The notes under the pieces are model-generated. The model was not told the DNA's origin. It did not search any database and was given only the letters and a program-made list of their open reading frames with translations. From a virus, in IMG/VR virus record IMGVR_UViG_3300017437_000021, positions 1-20,398 of that record: a DNA stretch of 20,398 nucleotides; one strand, given 5' to 3'. The translations under genes and the position numbers were made by a program. Position 1 is the stretch's first letter; each line of letters starts with the position of its first letter. Positions 1 through 8,059 of the stretch are shown here, piece after piece.

Positions 1-202
1 CGACCGTTTGATTGACGTAGAGGACGCACCGGAAGGCATAGGCCCGGTTCGCTTGGAGGGCCACGCTGAGGCCCGTGATGCTCTGCATGGTCGTCGTGGT
101 TTCGGTCAGGTTGGCCGTCAGGCGCTTCCCGAACACGGCGAGCACGTCCTGCGTAGAGGACGGCATCCAAGGTACGGGCGCCTGCACCGTGTTGGCGCGC
201 AC
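1..202 (-). CDS. Phage virion-type protein, partial (N-terminal 67 residues)
   Basis: Open frame from a GTG start at 202 that runs off the left edge, so the C-terminus is missing. The start is supported by a GGAG box 9 bases upstream, lying inside the end of the preceding gene; the gap between the two genes is only 2 bases. The visible part contains a Thr-rich stretch (LTETTTTMQ) followed by TGLSVALQANRAYAFRCVLYV. From family knowledge, this pattern (Thr-rich, then TGLSF-like, then a YxFR strand) recurs in small beta-rich structural proteins of tailed phages. It is the last gene of the virion block within the window. A tail or head-surface role is inferred; the exact function is unknown. Confidence 0.65.
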   Translation of the reverse strand, partial: MRANTVQAPVPWMPSSTQDVLAVFGKRLTANLTETTTTMQSITGLSVALQANRAYAFRCVLYVNQTV

Positions 203-204
203 GG

Positions 205-561
205 TTAGCTGCTCCGGTTGACGTAGCCGGTGATGTTGATGACGTTCGCGGTGCCGGACCACGCGCGGATGACCAGGCCGCCGCGCATGATGAGTCCAGG
301 CACGATGGGGATGAGCGGGCTGTTCGACGGGATGCTGTAGTCGTTGACTACGGTGTGGTCGGGGTCCGTCGCCCCGCCCCACTGGATGTTGAGCGTTGCC
401 GGCGCCGTCGATGTGTTGTTCGCCCACAGGTAGATTTCGTCGTAGTTGACCGTGCCCGAGATCGCCGTGTGGATCAGTGTGCCGGAGACGGCAGTCGCGG
501 CGACCACGATCGGCAGGTCCGTCGTCGCACCGGAAAGACTCACGCGGGTATAGGTCGCCAT
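205..561 (-). CDS. Small beta-rich virion protein, hypothetical
   Basis: 118 residues, ATG start at 561, preceded by a GGGGA box about 9-10 bases upstream. The gap to the preceding gene is 3 bases and the gap to the next is 2 bases. Composition is dominated by Thr, Ser, Val, Ile, Gly and Asn in alternating hydrophobic patterns, with no Cys and few charged residues, as expected of an all-beta protein exposed on a virion. I recognise no named family. Its position after the adaptor-like gene suggests a head-completion, tail or decoration protein. That role is inferred from composition and context only. Confidence 0.7.
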   Translation of the reverse strand: MATYTRVSLSGATTDLPIVVAATAVSGTLIHTAISGTVNYDEIYLWANNTSTAPATLNIQWGGATDPDHTVVNDYSIPSNSPLIPIVPGLIMRGGLVIRAWSGTANVINITGYVNRSS

Positions 562-564
562 CGG

Positions 565-726
565 TTAGGTCCCCGAGAAGATGCGTTGTTCGATGATGTC
601 CTTGATCGTGGGCGGCAGCGTCTGCGGATCGGGTGGCTGCGGTGGCATCAGGCTCTTGATCTCGAGGACGTTGTTCTCCGTCAGCACGAGGTTCAAGACC
701 TGGATGCCCTGCGGCGGCGCAGCCAT
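565..726 (-). CDS. Very small hypothetical protein (53 aa)
   Basis: 53 residues from ATG at 726, with a GGAGG box immediately upstream. The frame stays open further upstream but that extension is Arg/Ser-rich and overlaps the preceding gene, so it is out-of-frame translation and I reject it. The protein is Pro-rich in the middle (PPQPPDPQTLPPTI) and ends in a short amphipathic segment, KDIIEQRIF. There is no recognisable domain, signal peptide or membrane segment. It sits in the virion operon 16 bases after one small virion gene and just before another; the function is unknown. Confidence 0.6.
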   Translation of the reverse strand: MAAPPQGIQVLNLVLTENNVLEIKSLMPPQPPDPQTLPPTIKDIIEQRIFSGT

Positions 727-742
727 AACCTCCGCTCCTGTC

Positions 743-1114
743 CTAGAAGACCCCGACCGCCTCATCGACCGTGAGGAAGTCCGTGACCGAATCCGTCGAG
801 TACATGACCGTGTAGGTGTACTTCGTCGTGGGACTCGCCGGCACCGATACCTTGAACTCATAGAGCGCCCCGGCGGTCAGTGCGACGGCGCCGTTGAGCT
901 TCAGGTTCTTGGTGGTCGTCCCGTCCGTCAGCCGGACATAGACCACCGTGGACGTGGCGACCTGGATTTGGATGAGGATGTACGCGGGCCGCTTGTTGCG
1001 CGTGGTGTCGGACCCGGCCGTTCCGCGGTTGGCGTTGTGCGACCGGGCGGTGAACACGGCCGTATCTGCCCCGGGCGCCGAGCCGTTGTACACCTCGACC
1101 GTGCGGATACTCAT
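743..1114 (-). CDS. Small beta-rich virion protein, hypothetical
   Basis: 123 residues from ATG at 1114. The start overlaps the stop of the upstream adaptor gene by one base (TAATG), which argues for translational coupling. The sequence has alternating hydrophobic and Thr/Ser strands (ILIQIQVATSTVVYVRL, LTAGALYEFKVSVPA) typical of a small beta-sandwich. It resembles, by composition, the short head or tail surface proteins often found after the connector genes. No family is recognised with certainty. The same frame stays open for more than 1 kb upstream, but that part is the out-of-frame reading of the adaptor gene. Confidence 0.72.
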   Translation of the reverse strand: MSIRTVEVYNGSAPGADTAVFTARSHNANRGTAGSDTTRNKRPAYILIQIQVATSTVVYVRLTDGTTTKNLKLNGAVALTAGALYEFKVSVPASPTTKYTYTVMYSTDSVTDFLTVDEAVGVF

Positions 1115-2088
1115 TAGCTGCTCCCGACCACCCCGTTGTAGCCCACTTCCTTCACCCGATAACTGTAATAGCCGGCACGTCGGAAATCCGACAGGTCCCG
1201 ATTGTACCCGAAGTTCTCCGGTGCGAGCGCATGTCCGTCCAGGCGCTTGGAGGCTTCGAGCTCCACCAGGTATTGCTGGCGGTATGGACCCTGCTCGTCG
1301 TTGAGAGACAGCTCCGCGGCGGCGAGGCACGCGAGGCGCATGGTTTCCTCGTGCATGGCGCCGCCGAGGCCGTAGAGGTTTGTCGCGTCGAGCTTCGAGA
1401 TCAGCACGAGCTTCTGATAGGACAGCGTGTAGTTGGCGTCCGGCTCGGGCCAGAAGTAGAGCTCGTAGCGTTGGCCCGTCGTCTGGTCCACATCGACCGG
1501 TCGCACGGCGGCCATGGTTGGTGGGTTCGTGCCGGCGCTTACGAGGCCCTGGTATTGACGGCGAATCATCTGCTCTGGCACGAGCAAGCACGGGTGCCAC
1601 GCCTTGTCCGGCTCGTAGGTCAGCTCGCCTTCGATGCCACCGAAATCGTCCGGCAATCGACTGCGGCCGGTGGCCGCGACGGTGAATGCCTTGTTGGCGC
1701 CCTCTGCCGCGGCGGTGCTCGTCACCGTGACGGAGGTGCTCGAGACGTAGGTGGCAATCGTGTACTCGTTCCCGCTCGTCGTGAACTTGATCTTGGACCC
1801 GATCATCTCGCGGAAGAAGATGCCGGTGCCGGTGACAACGATGGTCGCGGTCGGGGTCCCGCTCGCGGTTGCGCTGGCGCTGTCGGCCCAGGCAATGACC
1901 GTCGCGGTGGGGCTGAGGAACGTCCAGCGGTGCGCGCGGAGCATGCCGCGGAGGCCCGACTGGATGATGCGTGCGACCGCATCCGTCTGCGCCGTGTCCC
2001 ACAGCGTGGTGTCGGTCCCATAGCCGACCATGTGACCAACCTCTTTCTGGAGGTTGGTGAAGCCGAGAGAGAGGGTGCTTTCGGCCAT
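1114..2088 (-). CDS. Putative head-tail adaptor / connector protein
   Basis: 324 residues, ATG at 2088, 3 bases after the upstream stop. The N-terminus is helical (LGFTNLQKEVGHMVGYG...DAVARIIQSGLRGMLRAHRWTFL), followed by a Thr/Ala/Val-rich beta insertion around residues 60-140, then an RLPDDFGG motif, a segment around 200-235 with RYELYFWPEPDANYTLSYQKL, and a helical C-terminal half with ETMRLACLAAAEL. The combination of a helical N-terminus with an HRWxFL motif, RLPxDFG and a YxLxYxK strand is shared by many phage adaptor-type proteins that bind the portal ring. Its position after portal, scaffold and capsid genes fits that role. The family assignment is from motif memory, not from a search; a tail-tube-type protein is the main alternative. 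Confidence 0.6.
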   Translation of the reverse strand: MAESTLSLGFTNLQKEVGHMVGYGTDTTLWDTAQTDAVARIIQSGLRGMLRAHRWTFLSPTATVIAWADSASATASGTPTATIVVTGTGIFFREMIGSKIKFTTSGNEYTIATYVSSTSVTVTSTAAAEGANKAFTVAATGRSRLPDDFGGIEGELTYEPDKAWHPCLLVPEQMIRRQYQGLVSAGTNPPTMAAVRPVDVDQTTGQRYELYFWPEPDANYTLSYQKLVLISKLDATNLYGLGGAMHEETMRLACLAAAELSLNDEQGPYRQQYLVELEASKRLDGHALAPENFGYNRDLSDFRRAGYYSYRVKEVGYNGVVGSS

Positions 2089-2091
2089 AGC

Positions 2092-2427
2092 CTACTGGCG
2101 GGTCCGGGCGGTCCGGGCGGTCCGTGCGGCTGCGGCTGCGGCTTCCTTGGCCCGCCGCCGGGCGGTGATCTCCGCGATACGTGCCCGCGCGGCGCGATAC
2201 CGCCCTTCCTGGGCGACGTTCTCCTCGTGCTCCGCGCTCCTCTGTTCGAGCGTCTTGGGCGCCGTATCGTAGGCGTAGCTCTTGGGGCCTTCCTCCTCGA
2301 TCACGGGACCCTTCTTCATGCGGCGAAAGGCCGCGTGGAAGGCCATGCGGCGGGATTCCGCCTCCGGGTTGGAGTAGGCGCCGGACGCCCTGTAGGCGCC
2401 GAACGGACTGTGTCGCGCGTGCATCAT
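2092..2427 (-). CDS. Hypothetical basic, helical protein
   Basis: 111 residues; either of two consecutive ATGs (2427 or 2424) may be used. The first overlaps the preceding stop codon by 4 bases (ATGA), which favours 2427. The protein is mostly helical, with Glu/Arg/Ala-rich segments (KTLEQRSAEHEENVAQEGRY) and an Arg-Ala-Thr tail encoded by a short 9-base tandem repeat at about 2100-2125. There is no Cys, membrane segment or known domain. It lies between the decoration-like gene and the adaptor, so a head-assembly accessory role is possible, but the function is unknown. Confidence 0.6.
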   Translation of the reverse strand: MMHARHSPFGAYRASGAYSNPEAESRRMAFHAAFRRMKKGPVIEEEGPKSYAYDTAPKTLEQRSAEHEENVAQEGRYRAARARIAEITARRRAKEAAAAAARTARTARTRQ

Positions 2428-2732
2428 GACGGTTCTCCGATGAGCGCCTTCTTGCGGGGCACGGGGGCCTCAAGGGTCGCGCCCGCGTGGTGTGTCTCGG
2501 CCACGGTCCCGATGAAGCCGCTGTGCACGATCACGGCACAGAGCATTTCGCGTGAGAGCGCGGTCGGCCCCTCGTGCAGCCGATCGTTCCAGTAGCGGAA
2601 GTGGTAGTAGCTCTGGAGGACGTTGGGGGGCATGAGTCCGGGACCGATCTCGCGGCCGGTCGCGTCTCGGTGCGGGGGCAGTTGAAGGACTTCCCGCAGT
2701 CGGTGCTCGTCCTGCTCGATCATCTGCCGCAT
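2424..2732 (-). CDS. Hypothetical phage protein (102 aa)
   Basis: 102 residues from ATG at 2732. This start is chosen over an upstream GTG in the same frame because a perfect AGGAG box lies 8 bases before it. The protein begins MRQMIEQDEHRLREVLQL, contains an aromatic central part (LQSYYHFRYWNDRLHEGP), and ends with a basic stretch (PRKKALIGEPS). It overlaps the next gene by 4 bases. It is the first gene after the large hairpin at 2773-2813, so it may open a separately regulated transcript. No family is recognised; its place in the head block suggests a structural or assembly accessory role. Confidence 0.65.
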   Translation of the reverse strand: MRQMIEQDEHRLREVLQLPPHRDATGREIGPGLMPPNVLQSYYHFRYWNDRLHEGPTALSREMLCAVIVHSGFIGTVAETHHAGATLEAPVPRKKALIGEPS

Positions 2733-2772
2733 CGTATGGACTCCTGATCGGACCACTCACATTCCAGGGGTC

Positions 2773-2813
2773 GGGTCGGGCCATGTACGGTCACCCGTAC
2801 TGTGGCCCGACCC
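2773..2813 (-). terminator. Large two-part hairpin between decoration-like gene and downstream genes
   Basis: The outer arms are a perfect 11-bp inverted repeat (GGGTCGGGCCA at 2773-2783, TGGCCCGACCC at 2803-2813). Inside them lies a second perfect 6-bp stem (GTACGG at 2785-2790 with CCGTAC at 2795-2800) around a 4-base loop. It starts 14 bases after the stop of the 2828-3658 gene. No T-tract follows on the minus strand, so it is not a textbook intrinsic terminator. It could be a partial terminator, a 3' stability element that keeps capsid mRNA abundant, or an RNase processing site. Confidence 0.55.
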
Positions 2814-2827
2814 TTCCCACTAGCCTG

Positions 2828-3658
2828 CTAGATACCCACCTCGTCCGCGATGGAGGCCAGGCGCCACCAGTCCACGGTCATGGTGACCGAGGTGGACGAG
2901 TGCTGCTTGAGGGCGAAGAGGACCGCGAGCTCCTCGCCGTTGGGGAAGTTGGTCGCCCCGGGCTTCACCGTCGTGGCGTTCTTCACGCCGTCCACCCAGT
3001 ACGAGGTTTCGGTCCCATCGAAGTGGATGCCGAGCTTGATGTAGGTCGCGGCCACCGGGACCTTGATGCCGGTCACGAGCTTGGTGCTCGCGCCCGAGCC
3101 GGCCAGGTGGATCGCGTCGATCGCGTCGCCGTCCGTCTCCTGCACCTCGAAGCCCACGAGGTCCTTGGCGGCGATTCCCGTGCCGTCGTCCGCGAGGAGG
3201 CCGTCCGCGGGCGTGCCCTCCTCCGCGAGTCCGACGTACCAGGACACGGTGTCGGTGATGAGGCTGACCTTGATGCGGGCCTCGAACCAGACGTGGCGGT
3301 TCGAGCCCGCGGTGTTGCTGATGACGGTCATGACGGCGCGGTTGCCGCCCGTCGTGAGCGCCACCTCCTTGTCCGCCGTGGTGGCGCCGGTCGTGAGCAC
3401 GAGCTCTCCGAATCCGGTCGCCGCGGGGCGGATGCTGCACGTCGAGTCGATGTACGGGTAGTACCCGCTGCGGATGCTGGTCGAGGCGCCGGAGTCCGCC
3501 CAGTCGGGGCTGTTCTCCCAGTCCTCGTGGTGGAAGATGCCCCGGCCCGAGTCGATGATCTCGAGGATCGGGCAGTTGCGCCAGAGGCTCTTGCTCGGGT
3601 TGCGGCTGGTGTCGGCGGTCGCCTCGTCGCCGTGCTGCAGGAATACGTTGGCCGGCAT
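2828..3658 (-). CDS. Putative capsid decoration / virion surface protein with jelly-roll-like pattern
   Basis: 276 residues, ATG at 3658 with AGGAGG 5 bases upstream. It follows the major capsid gene by 9 bases. The sequence is beta-rich; the middle part reads FEARIKVSLITDTVSWYVGLAEE, then IKLGIHFDGTETSYWVDGV, then a C-terminal strand VTMTVDWWRLASI. This layout (edge strand, paired strands with FDG and a W/Y-containing strand) resembles concanavalin-like jelly-roll proteins. From context, proteins of this size directly after the major capsid gene are often head decoration or minor head proteins. The fold is inferred by eye; a tail or receptor-binding role is not excluded. Confidence 0.6.
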   Translation of the reverse strand: MPANVFLQHGDEATADTSRNPSKSLWRNCPILEIIDSGRGIFHHEDWENSPDWADSGASTSIRSGYYPYIDSTCSIRPAATGFGELVLTTGATTADKEVALTTGGNRAVMTVISNTAGSNRHVWFEARIKVSLITDTVSWYVGLAEEGTPADGLLADDGTGIAAKDLVGFEVQETDGDAIDAIHLAGSGASTKLVTGIKVPVAATYIKLGIHFDGTETSYWVDGVKNATTVKPGATNFPNGEELAVLFALKQHSSTSVTMTVDWWRLASIADEVGI

Positions 3659-3667
3659 TGGGGCCTC

Positions 3668-4705
3668 CTACGCGGTCGCCAGGAGGGCCTGGGAGCGCCG
3701 GTTGACGCACAGGACCTGCCAGGTGAGGTCAACGTGGATCGTGGAAACCGTGTGCTGGGTGGCCGAGGGGCGCGGCTCGCTCTCGCGCAGGTACTCGCCC
3801 TTCAGGAACACGGGCCGGAAGTCGTTGAGGTTCAGCATGATGAACGGGTCCGTGCGCGTCGCGTTGCCGTCCAGCTCGGGCACCCACTGGATCTCGTGGC
3901 CCCGGAATACCATCTGGTCGGTGTAGGGCGCGAGCTCGCGGCCCAGGTTCTCGTTCTGCGCCTCCCCGATCTCCTCCAGGGCGTTCGCCACGGTGTCGTT
4001 CGTGTAGATCCGGTACATGAAGTCGCCGGATCCCATCGAGTGGTCGGACACGGGCGTCGGGCTCTTGAACCGGATCTTGCGGTACGCCTTCCGCGCCTTG
4101 AGGATCAGGTCGTCCTTGGTCACGTCGGTGTACGTGTCCATGTAGTTGGCCCAACGCGCGTGGGACAGGCCCGCGGTGTCGGAGCCGATCGCGTGGACGC
4201 TCGAATGGCCGGTCGTGCCGCTCGTCCATCCGAGCCAGTAGAAGACGCCCCACACGGACTTGTTATCCGTGCTGTCGGTGGGCTTGCCGAAGAACTGCGT
4301 TTCCATCAGGTTGGCGATGTCCACCATGCAGCCCACGCGCCGCGGCTCCACGATGTCCACGATCTGCGTGGGGCCGGCGCGGTTCATCGCCAGCTCCTTG
4401 CGGTCGTAGCTGTAGTTTCCCGTGGTGTGGCGCCAGGGGATGCTGATCTCCTTGAGCGTGTCCTTCTCGCTCGCGGAGTCGGCTTCCCACAGGCCCACCA
4501 TGCGGGCGTTACCCGCCGTGGTGACCTGCAAGCGCCGGAGGATCTGGCGGCCGCTCTCGAACTGGACCTTGTCCTTCTTCATGAGCCGCCCCATCACCTC
4601 GTGCTGCTGGATCGTGGTGGCGACCATGTTGAAGCGGAGTTTGCCCAGGTCCTTGAGCGTACCGATCACCAGATCGTTGATGTCGGTATCGGTCAGGGTG
4701 GCCAC
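3668..4705 (-). CDS. Major capsid protein
   Basis: 345 residues, GTG start at 4705 with a GAGG box about 10 bases upstream. It directly follows the scaffold gene, the normal order for procapsid assembly. The N-terminal 60 residues are helical (DINDLVIGTLKDLGKLRFNMVATTIQQHEVMGRLMKKDKVQFESG), followed by an E-loop-like segment with IPWRHTTGNYSYDRKEL. The rest has ...VDIVEPRRVGCMVDIANLMETQFFG and a C-terminal beta region with MVFRGHEIQWVPELDG...DPFIMLNL. Length, order and domain feel fit an HK97-fold coat protein, the shell subunit of tailed phages. There is no N-terminal protease or delta domain, so scaffold guidance comes from the separate gene. Confidence rests mainly on context plus general pattern. 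Confidence 0.8.
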   Translation of the reverse strand: MATLTDTDINDLVIGTLKDLGKLRFNMVATTIQQHEVMGRLMKKDKVQFESGRQILRRLQVTTAGNARMVGLWEADSASEKDTLKEISIPWRHTTGNYSYDRKELAMNRAGPTQIVDIVEPRRVGCMVDIANLMETQFFGKPTDSTDNKSVWGVFYWLGWTSGTTGHSSVHAIGSDTAGLSHARWANYMDTYTDVTKDDLILKARKAYRKIRFKSPTPVSDHSMGSGDFMYRIYTNDTVANALEEIGEAQNENLGRELAPYTDQMVFRGHEIQWVPELDGNATRTDPFIMLNLNDFRPVFLKGEYLRESEPRPSATQHTVSTIHVDLTWQVLCVNRRSQALLATA

Positions 4706-4739
4706 TTCTTGTTACCTCGCTGGTTGAAGGGTAGCGGCG

Positions 4740-5840
4740 CTAGATTTCGCCGTCCTCGCCGTCGTCCTCCCAGTCGGGGCGCACGCCATGCTCCCGCAGG
4801 AAGCGCGCCGCGCCTGCGATGGCGCGTTTGCGGCCCGTGGGCATGACATCGTTCCGTTTGATGCTGGGTGACGGCCGGGCGATGAACTGGCCGGCCCGGT
4901 TGCGGGCCTGCTCGAGCGCCTGTTGCCGTTTCACCGACTCCTTCACCGGCCCCATCTCCGCACGGAGGGCCTTCTGGAAAATCTGATCGAGATGGACGGG
5001 CCGGTCCGCGGCCGCTTCCGCATTGGCGAGGGCGACGAACGTGTCGAATACCCGCTGGCGGTTGGCCCGCTGCTGCGGGTCCGTCACGGTGCGCATCGCC
5101 CCCTTGCCGAACTCGGCCGCGTACTCCTGGGCCTGTTGGGCGAAGAGGGTATCGACCGCGGCTTCGGCTTCGTTCGCAGCCTGGCCCTGGATGCGTCCGG
5201 TCACCTCCTCGAGCTGCGCCTTCATGGACTCCTTCTCGGTCAGGAGCTCCTGCAAGGTATCGAGGAGCGCATCTTCGTACCGATCCGGGTCCACGTTTTT
5301 GCTGCGGAACAGCGCCCGGATATCGGCCTTGGTGACCCTGGGGTCACCGCCCTGCTTCGCAGCCGGAGTGGCCTCGGCTGCGGGTGTTGCAGTGGGGATG
5401 ACGGGACGAGCGGAGTGTCGCTCGAGCGCCGTGACGTACAGCTCGAGGGCTTGCTCCGATCCGAAGTGTTCGACCTGCTCGGGGGTCACTCCGGCACGTT
5501 CGGCACGCGCCAGGAGCGCGTCGATGGCTGGCGGGATGGGTTCGGATCCCGGATCATCGGTCGGTGCGCGCGGGTCGGGCGCGCCACCGGCGCGCCGGTC
5601 GGCCGAGTCATCGCCATCGGCCTTATCGGCCTCCCATCCGTCGTCTTCCGAGTACGCGTCGTCCTCGTCGCCGGCCTCACCGAATGGGTCGGCGGCCTTG
5701 CCGCGGAGGGCCTCGAGGTCTGCCTTGCTGCTCGCTTGGCGCGCCGGTGGATCGCCGGGGGCTGGTGTGCTCTTGTCCTCCGGCTCGTCCGTCGCCTCCG
5801 CGTCCGCGCTCTTGGGATCGGGCTCGTTTGCCACGCTCAT
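4740..5840 (-). CDS. Scaffolding protein
   Basis: 366 residues, ATG at 5840, overlapping the preceding stop by 4 bases. The first third is strongly acidic and disordered (many Asp/Glu, Pro and Ala, e.g. GEAGDEDDAYSEDDGWEADKADGD). The middle is helical with predicted coiled-coil character (LLDTLQELLTEKESMKAQLEEV), and the C-terminal part is a basic helical region (ESVKRQQALEQARNRAGQF) that ends in an acidic tail. An acidic flexible N-terminus, central helix and charged C-terminal capsid-binding helix is the usual organisation of phage scaffolds. Its place between portal and major capsid genes matches. It would template procapsid assembly and leave before DNA filling. Confidence 0.8.
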   Translation of the reverse strand: MSVANEPDPKSADAEATDEPEDKSTPAPGDPPARQASSKADLEALRGKAADPFGEAGDEDDAYSEDDGWEADKADGDDSADRRAGGAPDPRAPTDDPGSEPIPPAIDALLARAERAGVTPEQVEHFGSEQALELYVTALERHSARPVIPTATPAAEATPAAKQGGDPRVTKADIRALFRSKNVDPDRYEDALLDTLQELLTEKESMKAQLEEVTGRIQGQAANEAEAAVDTLFAQQAQEYAAEFGKGAMRTVTDPQQRANRQRVFDTFVALANAEAAADRPVHLDQIFQKALRAEMGPVKESVKRQQALEQARNRAGQFIARPSPSIKRNDVMPTGRKRAIAGAARFLREHGVRPDWEDDGEDGEI

Positions 5841-6217
5841 CTCCCGGTGTAGTCGCCGTATCCGCCGCTGCGATCGACAAACCCGAGCGCACGCAATACC
5901 TGGTTGCGGTGTGCGCGGCTCGTGAGGATCGCGTCCCCTGTGTTGGGGTTGAAGTGCGTCGGCACGCCCGCCTTGCGTAGCCGGGCCTCGGCCGCCTTCA
6001 CCTCGTGCTCACCGACACCTAGCGCCCATGATTCCATCGGCCAGTTGCCTGGTGTGTCGTGGACGCTGCGTGCTTGCTCCACCACGAGCACCCGGAACAG
6101 ACGGCAGCCCAGCAGGTGGTGTCCGCCGTTGACGCGCGTGCGGTCGAAGTCATCGAAGCTCATGTAGCGTTCCGCGGCCGTTCCCGACCGGACATCTTCC
6201 AGCACGTAGGTCGGCAT
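5837..6217 (-). CDS. FmdB-like small phage protein lacking zinc-binding cysteines
   Basis: 126 residues; the ATG at 6217 overlaps the portal stop by one base (TGATG), and the end overlaps the scaffold start by 4 bases. The N-terminus (MPTYVLEDVRSGTAAERYMSFDDFD) has the register of FmdB-type zinc ribbons, which start MPTYxYxCxxCG..., but both cysteine positions are replaced. The C-terminal half, with AEARLRKAGVPTHFNPNTGD...AHRNQVLRALGFVDRSGGYGD, resembles proteins that commonly sit between portal and scaffold genes in podovirus-like and siphovirus genomes and are annotated as FmdB-like regulators. A structural accessory role seems more likely than transcriptional control, but this is inference. 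Confidence 0.6.
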   Translation of the reverse strand: MPTYVLEDVRSGTAAERYMSFDDFDRTRVNGGHHLLGCRLFRVLVVEQARSVHDTPGNWPMESWALGVGEHEVKAAEARLRKAGVPTHFNPNTGDAILTSRAHRNQVLRALGFVDRSGGYGDYTGR

Positions 6218-8055
6218 CAGCGGATCCCCATGCCGCCGCGGTTCATCGCGGAGAGCTCGGCGCCCTGTACCCCGCGCCCGGCCGCCATCTGCGACTGAAC
6301 GAAGTCCCGGCCGTGTCGGGTGATCTGCCCGGGGGTGCGCTTGTACTCATAGGTCCGCTTGGACGGCCCGAGCAGCGCGCTACTGGACTCCGGCCCCGGC
6401 CGTACTGGACCTGCCTGGTCCGCGAAGGACGGGTCGCTCCAGACCACGATGTCGTTGATCTCCGGCGTGTTCGTGTACTGCGAGTACGCTGCCTGGAGTG
6501 CCTGCCAGTCGATCATCCCGCCCTGTTGCGACAGGATCGGGAGCGCGGGCAACGCAACGCCGGTCACGTAGTCCTTGATCGCCATGAGCTTGGTCGCCGG
6601 TGTGTCCGGTTGCATGGAGAACGTGGCGATCGAGAAGTTGTAGTCGAGGAAGTCCCCCTCGGCGGACTGCGCGGAGTAGACGAACGGAACGCTGACATCC
6701 GTGCCAGGCACGCGCTTCGTGAGCGGAATCGAAATGAAGGGGTCATAGAACAGATACCACGCCAGGTCTCGGACGATCCGGCCGGTGAAGCTCTCGACCC
6801 GCGATTGCATGTACTGCATGCGCTGGCTCGCATTGGCCGCCAGCAGGCGGTCCTGGGACGCGGTTTCGCTCTGAGGCGAAAGGCCGCCGAGCAGATCGAG
6901 GTTGCCGGCCATGTACGGGAAGATGTCCCGCAGGCCGAGGAAAAACTGGTAGAGTCCGGCATTGACGCCGCCCGTCACGAGCTCCTGTACCGACCCGGGC
7001 ACGTCGGAGCGGATGACATCGCCGTCCGATGCCTGCACCACGCGGTTGGCGTCCTGGTCGCCACCGGGGCCGACCACGCCGAGCGTCTTCAGTCGGTCGG
7101 CGCCGTCGATCATCTTGCGCATGGCCCGATTGGCGGCCATGTGGATGTCGTACCACTGTGCGGCCGGCGCAAGCGGATAGGGCGAGCCCGGTACTTCCGT
7201 GAAGCCGAGGATGTGGAACGGGCCGCGTTCCGGTCCCGTCCACCGGACGATCCGCACGGGTTCGGGCTTGATCGTATTGCCCACGGTGGCGAACGTGACG
7301 ACGAGCTTTTCCTTCGGCAGCCAGATGTCCCACAACTCGAGGTAATCCCGCACCTGCGAATCGCCCCGGCCCTGGTGTCCGCGTCCGATCTCCCCGATGC
7401 GCGTATCGCCGCCCTCGTTGTGCATGAAGTCGAGCGCGCCGTCCGAGGGGCGGATCTCGTTCTCGTCGATCTGATAGACCTTGCTCTCGATGGCCCACGT
7501 GTAGGGCACACGATAGCGGTTCCCAATGAAGTCCACCGCTTCGAGCGAATCGGCATTCATGTCGATCACGAGGTCATCGAGATCGACCCGATCCGCGAAT
7601 GGCTGCCCCGGGTCATGTAGCTGGCCGTCGATCTCGATTGGGCCTTTCGCGTTGAGCCCGACCTTGATGCACCCGATCCCAATGAGAGCGTCACCGACCG
7701 CGCGTTGCAGCGTGGTGACGAGCCCGATTTCGTGCTCGATCAGGTGGTTGAGCGCCAGCTCGAGGTTGTAGGCCGGGATCGCCAGTTGGCGGTAGGGCGT
7801 GGCAACCAGTGCCCGCGGGTTCTTGGCCGCAAGGTGGGCCGTGTAAATCGAGTAGCCCAGCTCGATGAGGTTGACCGGGACATCGACCAGGGAGCCGTCT
7901 TCGCTGTAATGGCTCCCCACGAGCTCTTTCCAAACGGATTTCCGGTTCTCCCGAAATGGCTTCATCCTCTCGCGTGAAGCCTCGATCGCCGCACAGAGGT
8001 CCTTCGTGTCGATGCCGCCCAGCATCATCGCGGAAAACTTAGAACGGCCGGCCAA
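6217..8055 (-). CDS. Portal protein
   Basis: Up to 612 residues from a TTG at 8055; an ATG pair at 8028/8025 would give a slightly shorter protein. Neither start has a strong SD site. The N-terminal half has NLIELGYSIYTAHLAAKNPRALV and ELALNHLIEHEIGLVTTLQRAVGDALIGIGCIKVG, typical of portal stem and clip lead-in segments. The centre carries the long helical tract with WYDIHMAANRAMRKMIDGADRLK. The ~600-residue size, position two genes after the large terminase and upstream of the scaffold are all as expected. Twelve copies would form the ring at the capsid vertex through which TerL pumps DNA. Upstream spacing of 60 bases from the RusA-like gene leaves room for a promoter. Confidence 0.82.
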   Translation of the reverse strand: MAGRSKFSAMMLGGIDTKDLCAAIEASRERMKPFRENRKSVWKELVGSHYSEDGSLVDVPVNLIELGYSIYTAHLAAKNPRALVATPYRQLAIPAYNLELALNHLIEHEIGLVTTLQRAVGDALIGIGCIKVGLNAKGPIEIDGQLHDPGQPFADRVDLDDLVIDMNADSLEAVDFIGNRYRVPYTWAIESKVYQIDENEIRPSDGALDFMHNEGGDTRIGEIGRGHQGRGDSQVRDYLELWDIWLPKEKLVVTFATVGNTIKPEPVRIVRWTGPERGPFHILGFTEVPGSPYPLAPAAQWYDIHMAANRAMRKMIDGADRLKTLGVVGPGGDQDANRVVQASDGDVIRSDVPGSVQELVTGGVNAGLYQFFLGLRDIFPYMAGNLDLLGGLSPQSETASQDRLLAANASQRMQYMQSRVESFTGRIVRDLAWYLFYDPFISIPLTKRVPGTDVSVPFVYSAQSAEGDFLDYNFSIATFSMQPDTPATKLMAIKDYVTGVALPALPILSQQGGMIDWQALQAAYSQYTNTPEINDIVVWSDPSFADQAGPVRPGPESSSALLGPSKRTYEYKRTPGQITRHGRDFVQSQMAAGRGVQGAELSAMNRGGMGIR

Positions 8056-8059
8056 ACCC

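Noticed and set aside
743-2473. 576-codon minus-strand frame covering several genes
   Set aside because: Only its last 123 codons form a real gene with a coupled ATG; the rest is an out-of-frame reading of the adaptor and 2092-2427 genes.
2783-4846. 687-codon + strand open frame
   Set aside because: Antisense to major capsid and decoration genes; composition (Arg, Val, Gly, His) is that of a GC-rich shadow.
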